From Dyella sp. C11 (GTDB lineage Bacteria > Pseudomonadota > Gammaproteobacteria > Xanthomonadales > Rhodanobacteraceae), in contig NZ_QAVX01000007.1 in assembly GCF_003121485.1 (NCBI RefSeq), positions 62,001-126,000 of the forward strand: a stretch of DNA of 64,000 nt, read 5' to 3'. The notes beneath the pieces were generated by a model. The model saw only the letters and a list, made by a program, of their open reading frames with translations, was not told the DNA's origin and searched no databases. Position numbers and translations under genes: made by a program. Numbering within the stretch: the stretch's first letter is position 1; the number at the start of each line of letters is the position of its first letter. Positions 9,159 to 17,450 of this stretch are shown piece by piece.

Positions 9159-10608
9159 GCAACTTGCCGCAGTTATCGCGGCAACGCTGGTGCTCGGCGC
9201 GTGCTCGATGGCGCCGACGTACAAGAAGCCGGATGCACCGGTGGCCGAGCACTTCCAGTCGGTGACGCCGTGGACCACGGCGCAACCGTCCGATCAGCTG
9301 CCGCACGAAGGCTGGTGGAAGATCTACGGCGACACGCGCCTGGATAACCTGGAACAGCAGCTGGGCGAGCACAACGCCGATCTGGCTGCCGCATTCGCCA
9401 GCTACGAGCAGTCGCGCGATTACCTTGCGCAGGTGCGTGCCGACCTGTTCCCGCAGGTGCAGGCAGGCGCCGGTGCGGAGCGTGATCGCGCTTCGCTGAA
9501 CTCGCCGTTGCATGGCGCGACGTCGCCCAAGCATTACGACCTGTATTCGGCCAACCTGCAGGCCTCGTACGAAGTGGACCTGTGGGGCAAGGTGCGCGAC
9601 AACGTCGCGGCCGGTCGCGCCTCGATGCAGGCGTCGGCAGCTGATTTGGCTTCCACGCGCCTGAGCCTGGAAGCGACGCTGGCCGACACCTACGTGCAGC
9701 TGGTCGGCGTGGATCGCCAGATTGACCTGCTGCAGAAGACAGTGGATGCGTACCAGCGTGCGCTGCAGCTCACCACGACGCTGCACCAGGGCGGCGCGGT
9801 GTCGGGCCTGGATGTCGATCGTGCGCAGACGCAGTTGTCGTCCACGCGTTCGCAGCTGTCGCAGACGAAGGCACAGCGTGACGTGCTGCTGCACGCCATC
9901 GCGGTGCTGGTCGGCCAGCCGGCATCGAGTTTCACGCTGGAACCGCAGACGAATCTGCCCAACCTGCCGGCCATCCCGGTGGGCCTGCCGTCCACGTTGC
10001 TGGAACGTCGCCCGGACATCGCCTCGGCGGAACGCCACACGGCGGAAGCCAATGCGCAGATCGGCGTGGCGCGCGCCGCGTTCTTCCCGTCGCTCAATCT
10101 CACTGCCGGCGGCGGTTACAGCAGTGGCGCGTGGGGCAACCTGATCAGCGCGCCGAGCCAGATGTGGGCATTGGGTCCGAGCCTGTTGCTGGACGTGTTC
10201 GACGGCGGCCGTCGTCGCGCGCAGGTGGCGTCGGCGCATGCGGCGTTCGACGAAGCCAGCGCGCACTACCGTGGCACCGTGCTCACCGCGTTCCAGCAGG
10301 TGGAGGACAACCAGTCACTGCTCAGCAATTACGGCATGGCGCTGGTGGACCAGAACGACGCGACCAACGCGGCCGACAAGACGCTCAAGCTCTCCACCGC
10401 GCTCTACAAGCAGGGCGCCAACAGCTACCTCGACGTGGTGACGGCGCAGGTGGATTCGCTCAATGCACACCTGGGCCTGCTCTCGCTGCAGACCAACCAG
10501 CTGCGTGCGAGCGTGGCGCTGGTGAAGGCACTGGGTGGCGGCTGGACCGGTGAGGACATTGCGCCGGAGCGGCTGGCGGAAGAAGCCAAGGCGAAGGGCA
10601 TCAAGTAG
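9145..10608 (+). CDS. RND efflux outer membrane lipoprotein (NodT/OprM family)
   Basis: Outer membrane channel of the tripartite pump, 487 aa. The signal peptide ends in the lipobox LGACS, so the mature protein should be a lipoprotein. Two repeated coiled-coil/beta-strand halves are visible, with the conserved LLERRPDIASAERHTAEANA segment at the repeat boundary. The start is the ATG inside the end of the adaptor gene; an upstream in-frame start would disrupt the signal peptide. Its last ~33 bases are repeated, degenerate, at 10788 and about 11003 as part of a tandem triplication of the downstream region. Confidence 0.94.
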   Translation: MTKPKQLAAVIAATLVLGACSMAPTYKKPDAPVAEHFQSVTPWTTAQPSDQLPHEGWWKIYGDTRLDNLEQQLGEHNADLAAAFASYEQSRDYLAQVRADLFPQVQAGAGAERDRASLNSPLHGATSPKHYDLYSANLQASYEVDLWGKVRDNVAAGRASMQASAADLASTRLSLEATLADTYVQLVGVDRQIDLLQKTVDAYQRALQLTTTLHQGGAVSGLDVDRAQTQLSSTRSQLSQTKAQRDVLLHAIAVLVGQPASSFTLEPQTNLPNLPAIPVGLPSTLLERRPDIASAERHTAEANAQIGVARAAFFPSLNLTAGGGYSSGAWGNLISAPSQMWALGPSLLLDVFDGGRRRAQVASAHAAFDEASAHYRGTVLTAFQQVEDNQSLLSNYGMALVDQNDATNAADKTLKLSTALYKQGANSYLDVVTAQVDSLNAHLGLLSLQTNQLRASVALVKALGGGWTGEDIAPERLAEEAKAKGIK

Positions 10609-10619
10609 TTTTGCTCTTC

Positions 10620-10698
10620 TGTAAGAGCGCACCCTGTGCGCGACCCAATCGAAGCGTACAAGGCAAGATTGCTGTCGCGCACAGGGTGCGCTCCCACA
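10620..10698. repeat. REP-type inverted pair, family 2, copy 1
   Basis: Starts TGTAAGAGCGCACCCTGTGC and closes with the matching reverse complement ending CTCCCACA, forming a long hairpin with a ~29-base spacer. The GTAG/GTGG-like 5' end is characteristic of REP sequences mobilised by RAYT-type transposases (known for the class); no RAYT gene is in the window. Confidence 0.8.
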
Positions 10699-10710
10699 GG
10701 GGGTTGATGG

Positions 10711-10750
10711 AAACAAGAGCGCCTCGGTTCTGCCGGGGCGTTCTTGTTTT
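10711..10750. terminator. Bidirectional intrinsic terminator, copy 1
   Basis: AAACAAGAGCGCC pairs with the GGCGTTCTTGTTT arm around CGGTTCTGCCG-like bases, with a T run on one side and an A run on the other. It can terminate the efflux operon and the convergent transaldolase operon. Confidence 0.75.
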
Positions 10751-10831
10751 CGTCAGAGCGGGCAATCAGCCGTCGGCGCGACCCCGGGCGGAAGAAGCCA
10801 AGGCCAAGGGCATCAGGTATTTTTGCTCTTC

Positions 10832-10910
10832 TGTAGGAGCGCACCCTGTGCGCGACCCAATCGAAGCGTACAAGGCAAGATTGCCGTCGCGCACAGGGTG
10901 CGCTCCCACA
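10832..10910. repeat. REP-type inverted pair, family 2, copy 2
   Basis: Near-identical to copy 1, beginning TGTAGGAGCGCACCCTGTGC and ending GCGCTCCCACA, in the second unit of the tandem triplication. Confidence 0.8.
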
Positions 10911-10922
10911 GGGGTTGCTCCC

Positions 10923-10964
10923 AAAAAAAAAGACGCCCCGGTTCTGCCGGGGCGTTTTTTGTTT
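10923..10964. terminator. Bidirectional intrinsic terminator, copy 2
   Basis: A tract, GACGCCCCGG, loop TTCTG, CCGGGGCG, T tract: the strongest of the three terminators and functional-looking in both directions. Confidence 0.8.
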
Positions 10965-11047
10965 CCATCAGGGCAAGCAATCAGCCGTGTGCGTGACGCC
11001 TGGGGGAGGAAGCCAAAGCCTGGGGCATCAAGTAAGTGGCTCGACCT

Positions 11048-11126
11048 TGTGGGAGCGCACCCTGTGCGCGACACGATCGAAGCGTACACGGCAAGATTGC
11101 TGTCGCGCACAGGGTGCGCTCCCACA
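11048..11126. repeat. REP-type inverted pair, family 2, copy 3
   Basis: Third copy, beginning TGTGGGAGCGCACCCTGTGC and ending GCGCTCCCACA; the spacer differs by a few bases from copies 1 and 2. Confidence 0.8.
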
Positions 11127-11139
11127 CAGTTTGCTCCAC

Positions 11140-11177
11140 AAAAAAACGCCCCGGTTCTGCCAGGGCGTTTTTTGTTT
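11140..11177. terminator. Bidirectional intrinsic terminator, copy 3
   Basis: AAAAAAACGCCCCGG, loop TTCTG, then CCAGGGCG and TTTTTTGTTT. It lies 20 bases beyond the transaldolase stop, so it is probably the original terminator of that gene. Confidence 0.8.
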
Positions 11178-11197
11178 CCATCAGATCAGGCAAGCGA

Positions 11198-12172
11198 TCA
11201 GCCGCCGAGCTTCTCCGTCAGCAGCTTCTCCAGCTTGCGCTGGTCCACGGCGAACTTGCGGATGCCGTCGGCGAGCTTGTCCGTCGCCATCGCGTCCTCG
11301 TTGTGGCCCCAGCGGAACTCGGCTTCGGTGATCGGCTTCGGTGCGGCCTTGGTGGCGCCCGTGTCGTTGAGTGCGCGCGGCAGCGACGACGTGTCGTGGT
11401 CCAGCTTTTCCAGCAGATCGGGGCTGATGGTGAGGCGATCGCAACCGGCCAGCGCCTGGATCTGCCCGATGTTGCGGAAGCTCGCACCCATCACCACGGT
11501 CTTGAAGCCGTGTTCCTTGTACCAGCCGTAGATGCGGCGCACCGACTTCACGCCCGGATCTTCGTCCGGCGCGTAGGTCTTCGTGTCGGTGTTGGCGACG
11601 TACCAGTCCATGATGCGGCCGACGAACGGCGAGATCAGGAACACGCCGGCCTCGGCGCAGGCCACGGCCTGTTCGAACGAGAACAGCAGCGTGAGGTTGC
11701 AGTTGATGCCGCGCTTTTCCAGCTGCTCCGCGGCGCGGATGCCTTCCCACGTGGAAGCGAGCTTGATGAGGATGCGGTCACGCTGGATGCCGGCATCGGC
11801 GTACAGGCCCACCAGGCGCTCGGCCTTGGCGATGGAGGCGTCGATGTCGAACGACAGGCGCGCATCCACTTCGGTGGACACGCGGCCCGGCACGATGTCG
11901 AGGATCTTGCGGCCCACGGCCACGGCGAGGTGATCGCTGGCATCCACCAGCTGCTGCTCGCGCGCGTTGCTCTTGCCCTTCGCCCACGCCACCGATTCCT
12001 CGATCAACGGCGCGTACTTGGGGTTCTCGATGGCCTTCAGCAGCAGCGACGGGTTGGTGGTGGCGTCCACCGGCTTCCAGCGGGCGATGGCTTCGAGGTC
12101 GCCGGTGTCGGCGACCACGGTGGTGTACTGGCGCAATTGTTCGAGTTGGGTGGACACGGCGATATCCGGCAT
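11198..12172 (-). CDS. tal: Transaldolase
   Basis: Pentose phosphate pathway enzyme moving a dihydroxyacetone unit from sedoheptulose 7-phosphate to glyceraldehyde 3-phosphate. 324 aa, near the TalB length. The signature [13 protein letters not shown] near the N-terminus and the Schiff-base lysine in [12 protein letters not shown] are both present, followed by the conserved [15 protein letters not shown] and [11 protein letters not shown]. It lies 39 bases after the NDH-2 gene and is probably the last gene of a priA-ndh-tal transcript. The stop is next to the triplicated terminator region. Confidence 0.96.
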   Translation of the reverse strand: MPDIAVSTQLEQLRQYTTVVADTGDLEAIARWKPVDATTNPSLLLKAIENPKYAPLIEESVAWAKGKSNAREQQLVDASDHLAVAVGRKILDIVPGRVSTEVDARLSFDIDASIAKAERLVGLYADAGIQRDRILIKLASTWEGIRAAEQLEKRGINCNLTLLFSFEQAVACAEAGVFLISPFVGRIMDWYVANTDTKTYAPDEDPGVKSVRRIYGWYKEHGFKTVVMGASFRNIGQIQALAGCDRLTISPDLLEKLDHDTSSLPRALNDTGATKAAPKPITEAEFRWGHNEDAMATDKLADGIRKFAVDQRKLEKLLTEKLGG

Positions 12173-12211
12173 GGGGAAAACCCCGATTCTCCACCCTGAC
12201 GCGTGATTACG

Positions 12212-13498
12212 CTATTCGCGCGGCCTGTCCCGTTCATCGATGCCGGTGACGATGCGGGCGTGCCGCTGGTAGGTCCAGTACGCCCAGCCCCAGTCGAGCA
12301 TCACCACCAGGCGGTTGCGGAAGCCGATGAGGAAGGCGATGTGGGCGATCAGCCAGACCCACCAGGCCAGGATGCCGGACAGTTTCAGCCGTCCGAACTG
12401 GGCCACGGCGGCCATGCGGCCAATGGTGGCGAGGGTGCCGTCGTCACGGTAGCGGAAGGGCTTGTCCACGGTGGTCCCACGCCAGCGCGCCTTGAGCAAT
12501 TGGGCGACATAGCGACCCATCTGCTTGGCCGCGGGCGCGACGCCGGGCACGAGTTGGCCGTTGGACTGCGTGACGCTGGCAAGGTCACCGATTACGAAGA
12601 CATCCGGATGCCCAGGCAGGCTCAAGTCGGGTTCCACCAGTACGCGGCCCGCGCGATCCAGCGGCGCGCCGAGCAGGCGTCCCAGCGGTGACGCGGCGAC
12701 GCCCGCCGCCCACAGCACGGTGCGGGCCGCATAAGGCGTGTCGCCCAACATGACGCCTTGGGCGTCGATGTCGGTGACCGACGTCCCCAGGCGAACTTCC
12801 ACGCCGAGTTTCTCCAGCTGCTTGCGCGCCTTGTCCGAGAGGTCGGGCGCAAAGGCCGGCAGCAGCCGGGGGCCGGCTTCGATCAGCAGCACGTTGGCGC
12901 GCCGCGGATCGGCGCGACGGAATTCGCGTGGCAGCGTATGACGCGCGATTTCTGCCACGGTGCCGGCGAGCTCGACGCCGGTGGCGCCGCCGCCGACGAT
13001 CACGAAATTCAGCCACGCCTGCTGTTGCGCCGGATCGTTCTCGCGCTCGGCGCGCTCGAAGGCGACGAGCACGCGACGACGGATGGCGAACGCATCTTCC
13101 AGCGTCTTCAGGCCGGGGGCGTAGCGCTCCCAATCGTCATGGCCGAAGTACGCATGCGTGGCGCCGGTGGCAACCACCAGCGCGTCATAGGTGATATCGC
13201 CGCGTGCGAGTTTCACCGTGTGCTGATCGAGGTCGACGCCGATGGCTTCGTCCATCAACACAGTCACGTTGGGCTGCCCGCGCAGGATCTGCCGCAGCGG
13301 TGCAGCGATGGATGGTGCCGACAATCCCGCGGTGGCCACCTGGTAAAGCAGTGGCTGGAAGAGGTGATGATTGCGCCGGTCGATCAGCGTGACGCGCGCG
13401 TCGGTATGCGCCAGCTCTCTCGCTACCGCCAGGCCGCCAAAACCGCCACCGATAACGACGACATGCGGATGCGTGTTGGACGTTGCGTTGCCTTCCAT
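12212..13498 (-). CDS. ndh: Type II NADH dehydrogenase (NDH-2)
   Basis: Single-subunit flavoprotein that oxidises NADH and reduces quinone without pumping protons. 428 aa from an ATG preceded by GGAGG at good spacing; the longer in-frame extension has no support. The FAD Rossmann motif VVVIGGGFGGLAVAREL is at the N-terminus, the NADH motif VIVGGGATGVELAG near residue 165, and the FAD-closing segment DVFVIGDLAS near 290. A C-terminal hydrophobic/amphipathic stretch (WWVWLIAHIAFLIGF) probably anchors it to the membrane. Downstream of priA by 46 bases. Confidence 0.92.
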   Translation of the reverse strand: MEGNATSNTHPHVVVIGGGFGGLAVARELAHTDARVTLIDRRNHHLFQPLLYQVATAGLSAPSIAAPLRQILRGQPNVTVLMDEAIGVDLDQHTVKLARGDITYDALVVATGATHAYFGHDDWERYAPGLKTLEDAFAIRRRVLVAFERAERENDPAQQQAWLNFVIVGGGATGVELAGTVAEIARHTLPREFRRADPRRANVLLIEAGPRLLPAFAPDLSDKARKQLEKLGVEVRLGTSVTDIDAQGVMLGDTPYAARTVLWAAGVAASPLGRLLGAPLDRAGRVLVEPDLSLPGHPDVFVIGDLASVTQSNGQLVPGVAPAAKQMGRYVAQLLKARWRGTTVDKPFRYRDDGTLATIGRMAAVAQFGRLKLSGILAWWVWLIAHIAFLIGFRNRLVVMLDWGWAYWTYQRHARIVTGIDERDRPRE

Positions 13499-13544
13499 GT
13501 GAAGCCTCCAGCGAAGTAAGGATTCATTGAAGGTCTCGACATCG

Positions 13545-15713
13545 TCAGTACAGATCGATGGGATCGACGTCGAGCGACCATCGTACGCGACGCGCCGAGG
13601 GCAGCGCCGACAATGCGGGATACCAGGGCCGCAGCGCGCCATGCAATGCCGCGCGCGTGTCGGCTTCAATCAACAGTTGTCCGCGATGGCGGCCTGCACG
13701 TAGCGGCATGGGCGCGGGCATGGGACCTGCCAGTTGCACGGGTGTACCGGCGAGTGCGTTCGCCGCTTCGCCAAGGAATGCATCGACATGTTCACGCTGA
13801 TGTGCGTCGGCGCGCAGCAATACCTGATGACCGAAGGGCGGCAGCTGCACGCTGCGGCGCTCATCCAGCAGCGTGCGCGCGGAAGCGGCGTAACCCTGCG
13901 ACAGCAGCTGGCGCAGCAGGGGATGGTCGGGATGATGCGTTTGCAGCAGCACGCGTCCGGGTTTCCTGGCGCGTCCCGCACGTCCGGCGACTTGAACGAC
14001 CAGCTGCGAGAGTCGTTCGCTCGCACGAAAATCGACGCTGTGCAGGCCTTCGTCGACACCGACGATGGCGACCAGCGTGAGGTTCGGCAGATCGTGTCCC
14101 TTCGCCAGCATCTGCGTGCCGACGAGAATGGCGGGCTTGTCTTCGTGCAGGCCTTCCAGCAGCTGTTCGAAGGCATCGCGGCGGCGCGTGGTTTCACGAT
14201 CGATGCGCAGCACCGGAACATCGGGGAATTGGGCAGCGAGCGCTTCTTCCAGTCGCTCGGTGCCTTGCCCTTGCGGTTTCAATTCCGGCGAGAAGCAGGA
14301 CGGGCATTGCGCCAGCATGCGCGTGGTGTAGTCGCAGTGGTGACATATCAGCGCGCGGCGTCCGGCGTGGAATGTCATGGGGTGTTCGCAGCGCGGGCAT
14401 TCGGCATGCCAGCCACAGCTGTAGCAGAGCAACACCGGCGCATACCCGCGTCGATTGCGAAACACCAGCACCTGCTCGCCACGCGCCACCGTGTCGGCAA
14501 CAGCGGCCAGCAGCGTGGGCGAAAGGCCGTGATCGAGGCGTTGCGCACGCATGTCCACGATCTGCACCTGCGGTGCCCGGATCGCACCGGGTCGCGCGCG
14601 CAGGTGCAGCGCGTTGTAACGGCCTGCCTGCACGTTCGCCAGCGATTCCAGCGAGGGCGTGGCAGACCCCAGCACGACGGGCACGTTGAGTGCGCGGCCA
14701 CGCAGGATGGCGAGGTCGCGCGCGTGGTAGCGGAAGCCTTCCTGCTGCTTGTACGCACTGTCGTGCTCTTCATCGACCACGATCAACCCCGCATGCGGCA
14801 ACGGCGTGAAGATGGCCGAGCGCGTGCCCAGTATCACTTTCGCCTCGCCGGAGCGCGCACGCAGCCAGGCACGCGCGCGGTCACCTTCGGCGAGGTTGGA
14901 ATGCAGCACCTGCACGGCAACGCCGAGGCGGTCGCGCAGTCGGCGCACGGTCTGCGGCGCGAGGCCGATCTCAGGTACCAGCAACAAGGCTTGCTTGCCC
15001 TGGGCGATCACCTGCTCGATCAACGCAAGATACACCTCGGTCTTGCCGCTGCCGGTGACGCCATCGAGCAGGAACGGCTGAAAGCGGCCCAGCGATTCGG
15101 TGATCGAAGCGACCGCCTGTTGCTGCTCGTCGCTCAGGGACGGCGCGGCAGTGACGGGCAGCGGTAACGCCGCATCGACGCGGGTGCGTTCGATCAGGCC
15201 GGCCTGGTCCAGCCGCCGCGCGGCATCGCGCCAGCCAGGCAACATCTCGTGAAGCAATTCGGCGGTTTGAGCACCGCGCGACAGGGCATCGAGCAGGGCA
15301 CGGCTGCCGCCGCGTCGACTGCCGGCATCGAGGGCGCTGCGACCGGCTGCGGTGAGCGTCCAGGCTTCCTCGTCCACCTCGGGCAGTGGGCGGTCTTCGC
15401 GCAGGGCCAGCGGAAGTGCGTTCGCGTAAGCCTCACCGGGTGCGCCAAGCCAGTAGTCGGCGGCGCGGGCCAGCGTGGCCATCAGCTCGGCGTCGAGCAG
15501 CGGGGCGTCGTCCAGCACGCGGAGCACGCGTTTCAGGCGGGCATTGCCAACCGCCGATTCCACGTTGGCTTCCACCACCACACCGACCGCCTTGCCCTTG
15601 CCGAACGGCACCAGCACCCGGCTGCCCGCCACCGCATCGCCGTGGGACGGCGGCAGGTAGTCGAACAGGGTTGGCAGGGGTACCGGCAGGGCGACGCGAA
15701 GGACAGCGGGCAT
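13545..15713 (-). CDS. priA: Primosomal replication helicase PriA
   Basis: Restarts stalled replication forks by loading the primosome. 722 aa, normal for the family. The start MPAVLRVALPVPL is the usual PriA N-terminus and has GAGAGG upstream. Visible features: N-terminal DNA-binding domain (3'BD), Walker A GVTGSGKTEVYL, Walker B DEEHDSAYKQ, LGSATPSLES, the eight-cysteine zinc insertion (CYSCGWHAECPRC then CHHCDYTTRMLAQCPSC) and helicase motifs V-VI (GTQMLAKGHD and QVAGRAGRA). DnaA-box-like sequences lie 170-200 bases upstream of the start. Confidence 0.96.
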   Translation of the reverse strand: MPAVLRVALPVPLPTLFDYLPPSHGDAVAGSRVLVPFGKGKAVGVVVEANVESAVGNARLKRVLRVLDDAPLLDAELMATLARAADYWLGAPGEAYANALPLALREDRPLPEVDEEAWTLTAAGRSALDAGSRRGGSRALLDALSRGAQTAELLHEMLPGWRDAARRLDQAGLIERTRVDAALPLPVTAAPSLSDEQQQAVASITESLGRFQPFLLDGVTGSGKTEVYLALIEQVIAQGKQALLLVPEIGLAPQTVRRLRDRLGVAVQVLHSNLAEGDRARAWLRARSGEAKVILGTRSAIFTPLPHAGLIVVDEEHDSAYKQQEGFRYHARDLAILRGRALNVPVVLGSATPSLESLANVQAGRYNALHLRARPGAIRAPQVQIVDMRAQRLDHGLSPTLLAAVADTVARGEQVLVFRNRRGYAPVLLCYSCGWHAECPRCEHPMTFHAGRRALICHHCDYTTRMLAQCPSCFSPELKPQGQGTERLEEALAAQFPDVPVLRIDRETTRRRDAFEQLLEGLHEDKPAILVGTQMLAKGHDLPNLTLVAIVGVDEGLHSVDFRASERLSQLVVQVAGRAGRARKPGRVLLQTHHPDHPLLRQLLSQGYAASARTLLDERRSVQLPPFGHQVLLRADAHQREHVDAFLGEAANALAGTPVQLAGPMPAPMPLRAGRHRGQLLIEADTRAALHGALRPWYPALSALPSARRVRWSLDVDPIDLY

Positions 15714-15882
15714 GAATACCTCTCGGTGGACCAGTGTAACCGGGCCGTTGCAGCCCGCGAGATTCCAGCCGGGTGAAATGCGTCGGCAACCTGATTGGCC
15801 GGCCGGCACCGGCTTGCAGGTTCTTGCTGCCCTGTCATCTAGGAAGGGCAGCTAAGTGACTAATGGCAGGGGGCTTTTGCGC

Positions 15883-15917
15883 TTATCCACAAGGTCTGTG
15901 GATAACTCTGTGGATGG
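15883..15917. promoter_or_regulatory. DnaA-box cluster upstream of priA
   Basis: TTATCCACA (15883-15891) is a perfect DnaA box; TGTGGATAA (15897-15905) is its exact inverse five bases later; a third, weaker box TGTGGATGG (15909-15917) follows. There is no dnaA, dnaN or gyrB nearby, so this is not oriC; DnaA control of priA or DnaA titration is possible (inference). Confidence 0.65.
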
Positions 15918-16150
15918 CCCGTTGAAGGAGGCCTCTAGGGCGCATGAAAACGGCTTTCAGTACACGCTGTTCAAGTTTTAGCCACCCTAAAAACGTCAAT
16001 AAATACAGTGATTTAAAATTGTTGCTTGGCTGGGGTTCATCTAACTGCCACAGGCACGGGACTTGCCTTGACAGCCGTGTGACGCTGTGCAAAACCCCCT
16101 CTGAAAGCGCTTTCGGGGCGCCGGGAAACGGCGCCGTTGTGCGATTCGTG

Positions 16151-16166
16151 TGTGATTTGTGTCACA
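16151..16166. promoter_or_regulatory. CRP/Clp-type binding site
   Basis: TGTGA-TTTGTG-TCACA matches the half-site and spacing consensus of CRP-family regulators (Clp in Xanthomonadales) exactly. It sits between the DUF3667 stop and priA, too far from priA for a standard activator position, so the target is unclear. Confidence 0.5.
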
Positions 16167-16186
16167 GAAGTCCGCCAGCGCATGGT

Positions 16187-17308
16187 TCAGTTGGTCATGC
16201 CCAGAACGGCGGCAAAAGCCAGCGCGAAACACGCCATGAAGGTGTAGCACCAGCCGACGAACAGGTACTTCACCCAGGTCATGAACCAGCCCTGCCGGTA
16301 GACGCGCTTCTGCATCAGCAGCAGGTAGATCAGCGACCACACCCAAAGACCCCAGAGCAGCAGGTGAAGCGGCAGCGACAGCCAGGCGGCATGCGGCACC
16401 AGCCACCCGTTGAGCATGTAGATCACCATACCCAGCAGCAGGCTGAGGAACAGGAAGGCGTGGCTGTGCAACGCCACGATCAGGTGTTCCATATAAAGGC
16501 GGCGCTTGAAGAAGTAGGTGAGCTTCAGCAGCAGGGCGAACAGCGGCATCAGGACGAACAGCGTCTGCGGCAGCACATGGAAGGTCGAGGCGATCAGGCG
16601 TTCCTGTGCTTCGCGGCCCTGTTCCCCGCCCGTCATGATCGCCCTGACATTGCTGGCCGCACGGGCCACCGAACGGTTGAGGCTGTGGTTGACGGAATCG
16701 GGCGCCCACGCAATGTGCAGCTCCTGCACGTTGGTCAGGTCATTGCCGTCGGCGGTGAGCACCGGCAGCGGCTGCGCTTTCAGCTCGGCCAGGCGGTGGT
16801 TCGCGTGATCGCGCTCGATCTCGACCAGCTTGTTGTAGGCCTTCTTGCCTTTGCCTTCCTGGCCCTTGGCCTTGAGCAGATCGTCGCTGACCTGTGCGAA
16901 ATGCGTGCGCACCGCATCGGGTGTGGCATCCGTGGCGTATTGGCCCGTGCCCTCGGCGGCGTCCGAGTTGTATTTCAGGATGTCCATGTTGCCCACCACC
17001 AGGTGGCACATGAAGAACGCCAGCAACGACAGCACGAACATCAGCCGGAACGGCGCGACATAGCGCTGCCGGCGGCCGGAGAAATATTCCAGCGTGAGGA
17101 AGCCGGGCTTGAGGAACAACGGCGGGATCGTGTGGATCACGCGGCCATCCACGTGCAGCACCATGTCCAGCGTGTCTTCCACCATGTGGTGCATGGGGCG
17201 CAACACGGTGTGGATGGATTGCCCGCATTCGTGGCAGAACTCGCCCTGCATGGGCGTGCTGCAGTTGGCGCAGTGCACGCCTTCGAACGACACCACTTCC
17301 TTCGTCAT
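16187..17308 (-). CDS. DUF3667-type membrane protein with N-terminal zinc ribbon
   Basis: 373 aa. Start at the ATG preceded by GGGGGAGAG; a longer reading frame exists but lacks this signal. The N-terminus has four cysteines in CANCSTPMQGEFCHECGQ, a zinc-ribbon that marks DUF3667 proteins, then a conserved segment (LDMVLHVDGRVIHTIPPLFLKPGFL) leading into the first membrane span. A polar middle (about 130-230) is followed by four or more membrane spans. Function unknown for the family; a membrane role is all that can be said. Confidence 0.75.
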   Translation of the reverse strand: MTKEVVSFEGVHCANCSTPMQGEFCHECGQSIHTVLRPMHHMVEDTLDMVLHVDGRVIHTIPPLFLKPGFLTLEYFSGRRQRYVAPFRLMFVLSLLAFFMCHLVVGNMDILKYNSDAAEGTGQYATDATPDAVRTHFAQVSDDLLKAKGQEGKGKKAYNKLVEIERDHANHRLAELKAQPLPVLTADGNDLTNVQELHIAWAPDSVNHSLNRSVARAASNVRAIMTGGEQGREAQERLIASTFHVLPQTLFVLMPLFALLLKLTYFFKRRLYMEHLIVALHSHAFLFLSLLLGMVIYMLNGWLVPHAAWLSLPLHLLLWGLWVWSLIYLLLMQKRVYRQGWFMTWVKYLFVGWCYTFMACFALAFAAVLGMTN

Positions 17309-17450
17309 GACTCTCCCCCGGGCCGGCCAGCTCGCGATGTTGGCACAAGCCATGAGCGACAACAGCTGTCGGGGTCGGCATTTGCCCTGGCCGTTCGTCG
17401 GAAAGCCTGCTGTAGCGGTGCGCTAGAATGCCCGACCCAGGAGTCCTTCT

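Larger units (their letters stand above)
10576..11197. repeat. Tandem triplication (~212-215 bp) of a convergent intergenic region
   Basis: Three successive units carry the same order of parts: a copy of the end of the efflux outer membrane gene (GCGGAAGAAGCC at 10576 and 10788; a diverged copy near 11003), a REP inverted pair, an intrinsic terminator, and a short stretch resembling the end of the transaldolase gene (CAATCAGCCG, real gene end at 11198). Spacing is 212 then about 215 bases. The simplest reading is tandem duplication of a single intergenic segment. No ORF here is credible. Confidence 0.85.
15714..16186. other. 473-bp gene-free region upstream of priA
   Basis: No credible coding sequence. 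It contains head-to-head DnaA boxes (15883-15917), an AT-rich stretch (about 15975-16025) unlike the surrounding GC-rich DNA, a GGCGCC-type hairpin near 16118-16136 that may end the DUF3667 transcript, and a Clp/CRP-like site (16151-16166). An sRNA is possible but no promoter-terminator pair could be fixed. Confidence 0.6.

Noticed and set aside
10611-11531. Plus-strand ORF of ~300 aa across the REP/terminator region
   Set aside because: It reads through three REP pairs and three terminators with repetitive nonsense peptides and runs into transaldolase antisense.
15883-16092. Minus-strand ORF of 69 aa in the priA upstream region
   Set aside because: No ribosome-binding site and its sequence is built on DnaA boxes and an AT-rich stretch.
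15714-16186. Region considered as oriC because of DnaA boxes and AT-rich DNA
   Set aside because: Only three boxes, and no dnaA, dnaN, recF, gyrB, rpmH or gidA-type neighbours.
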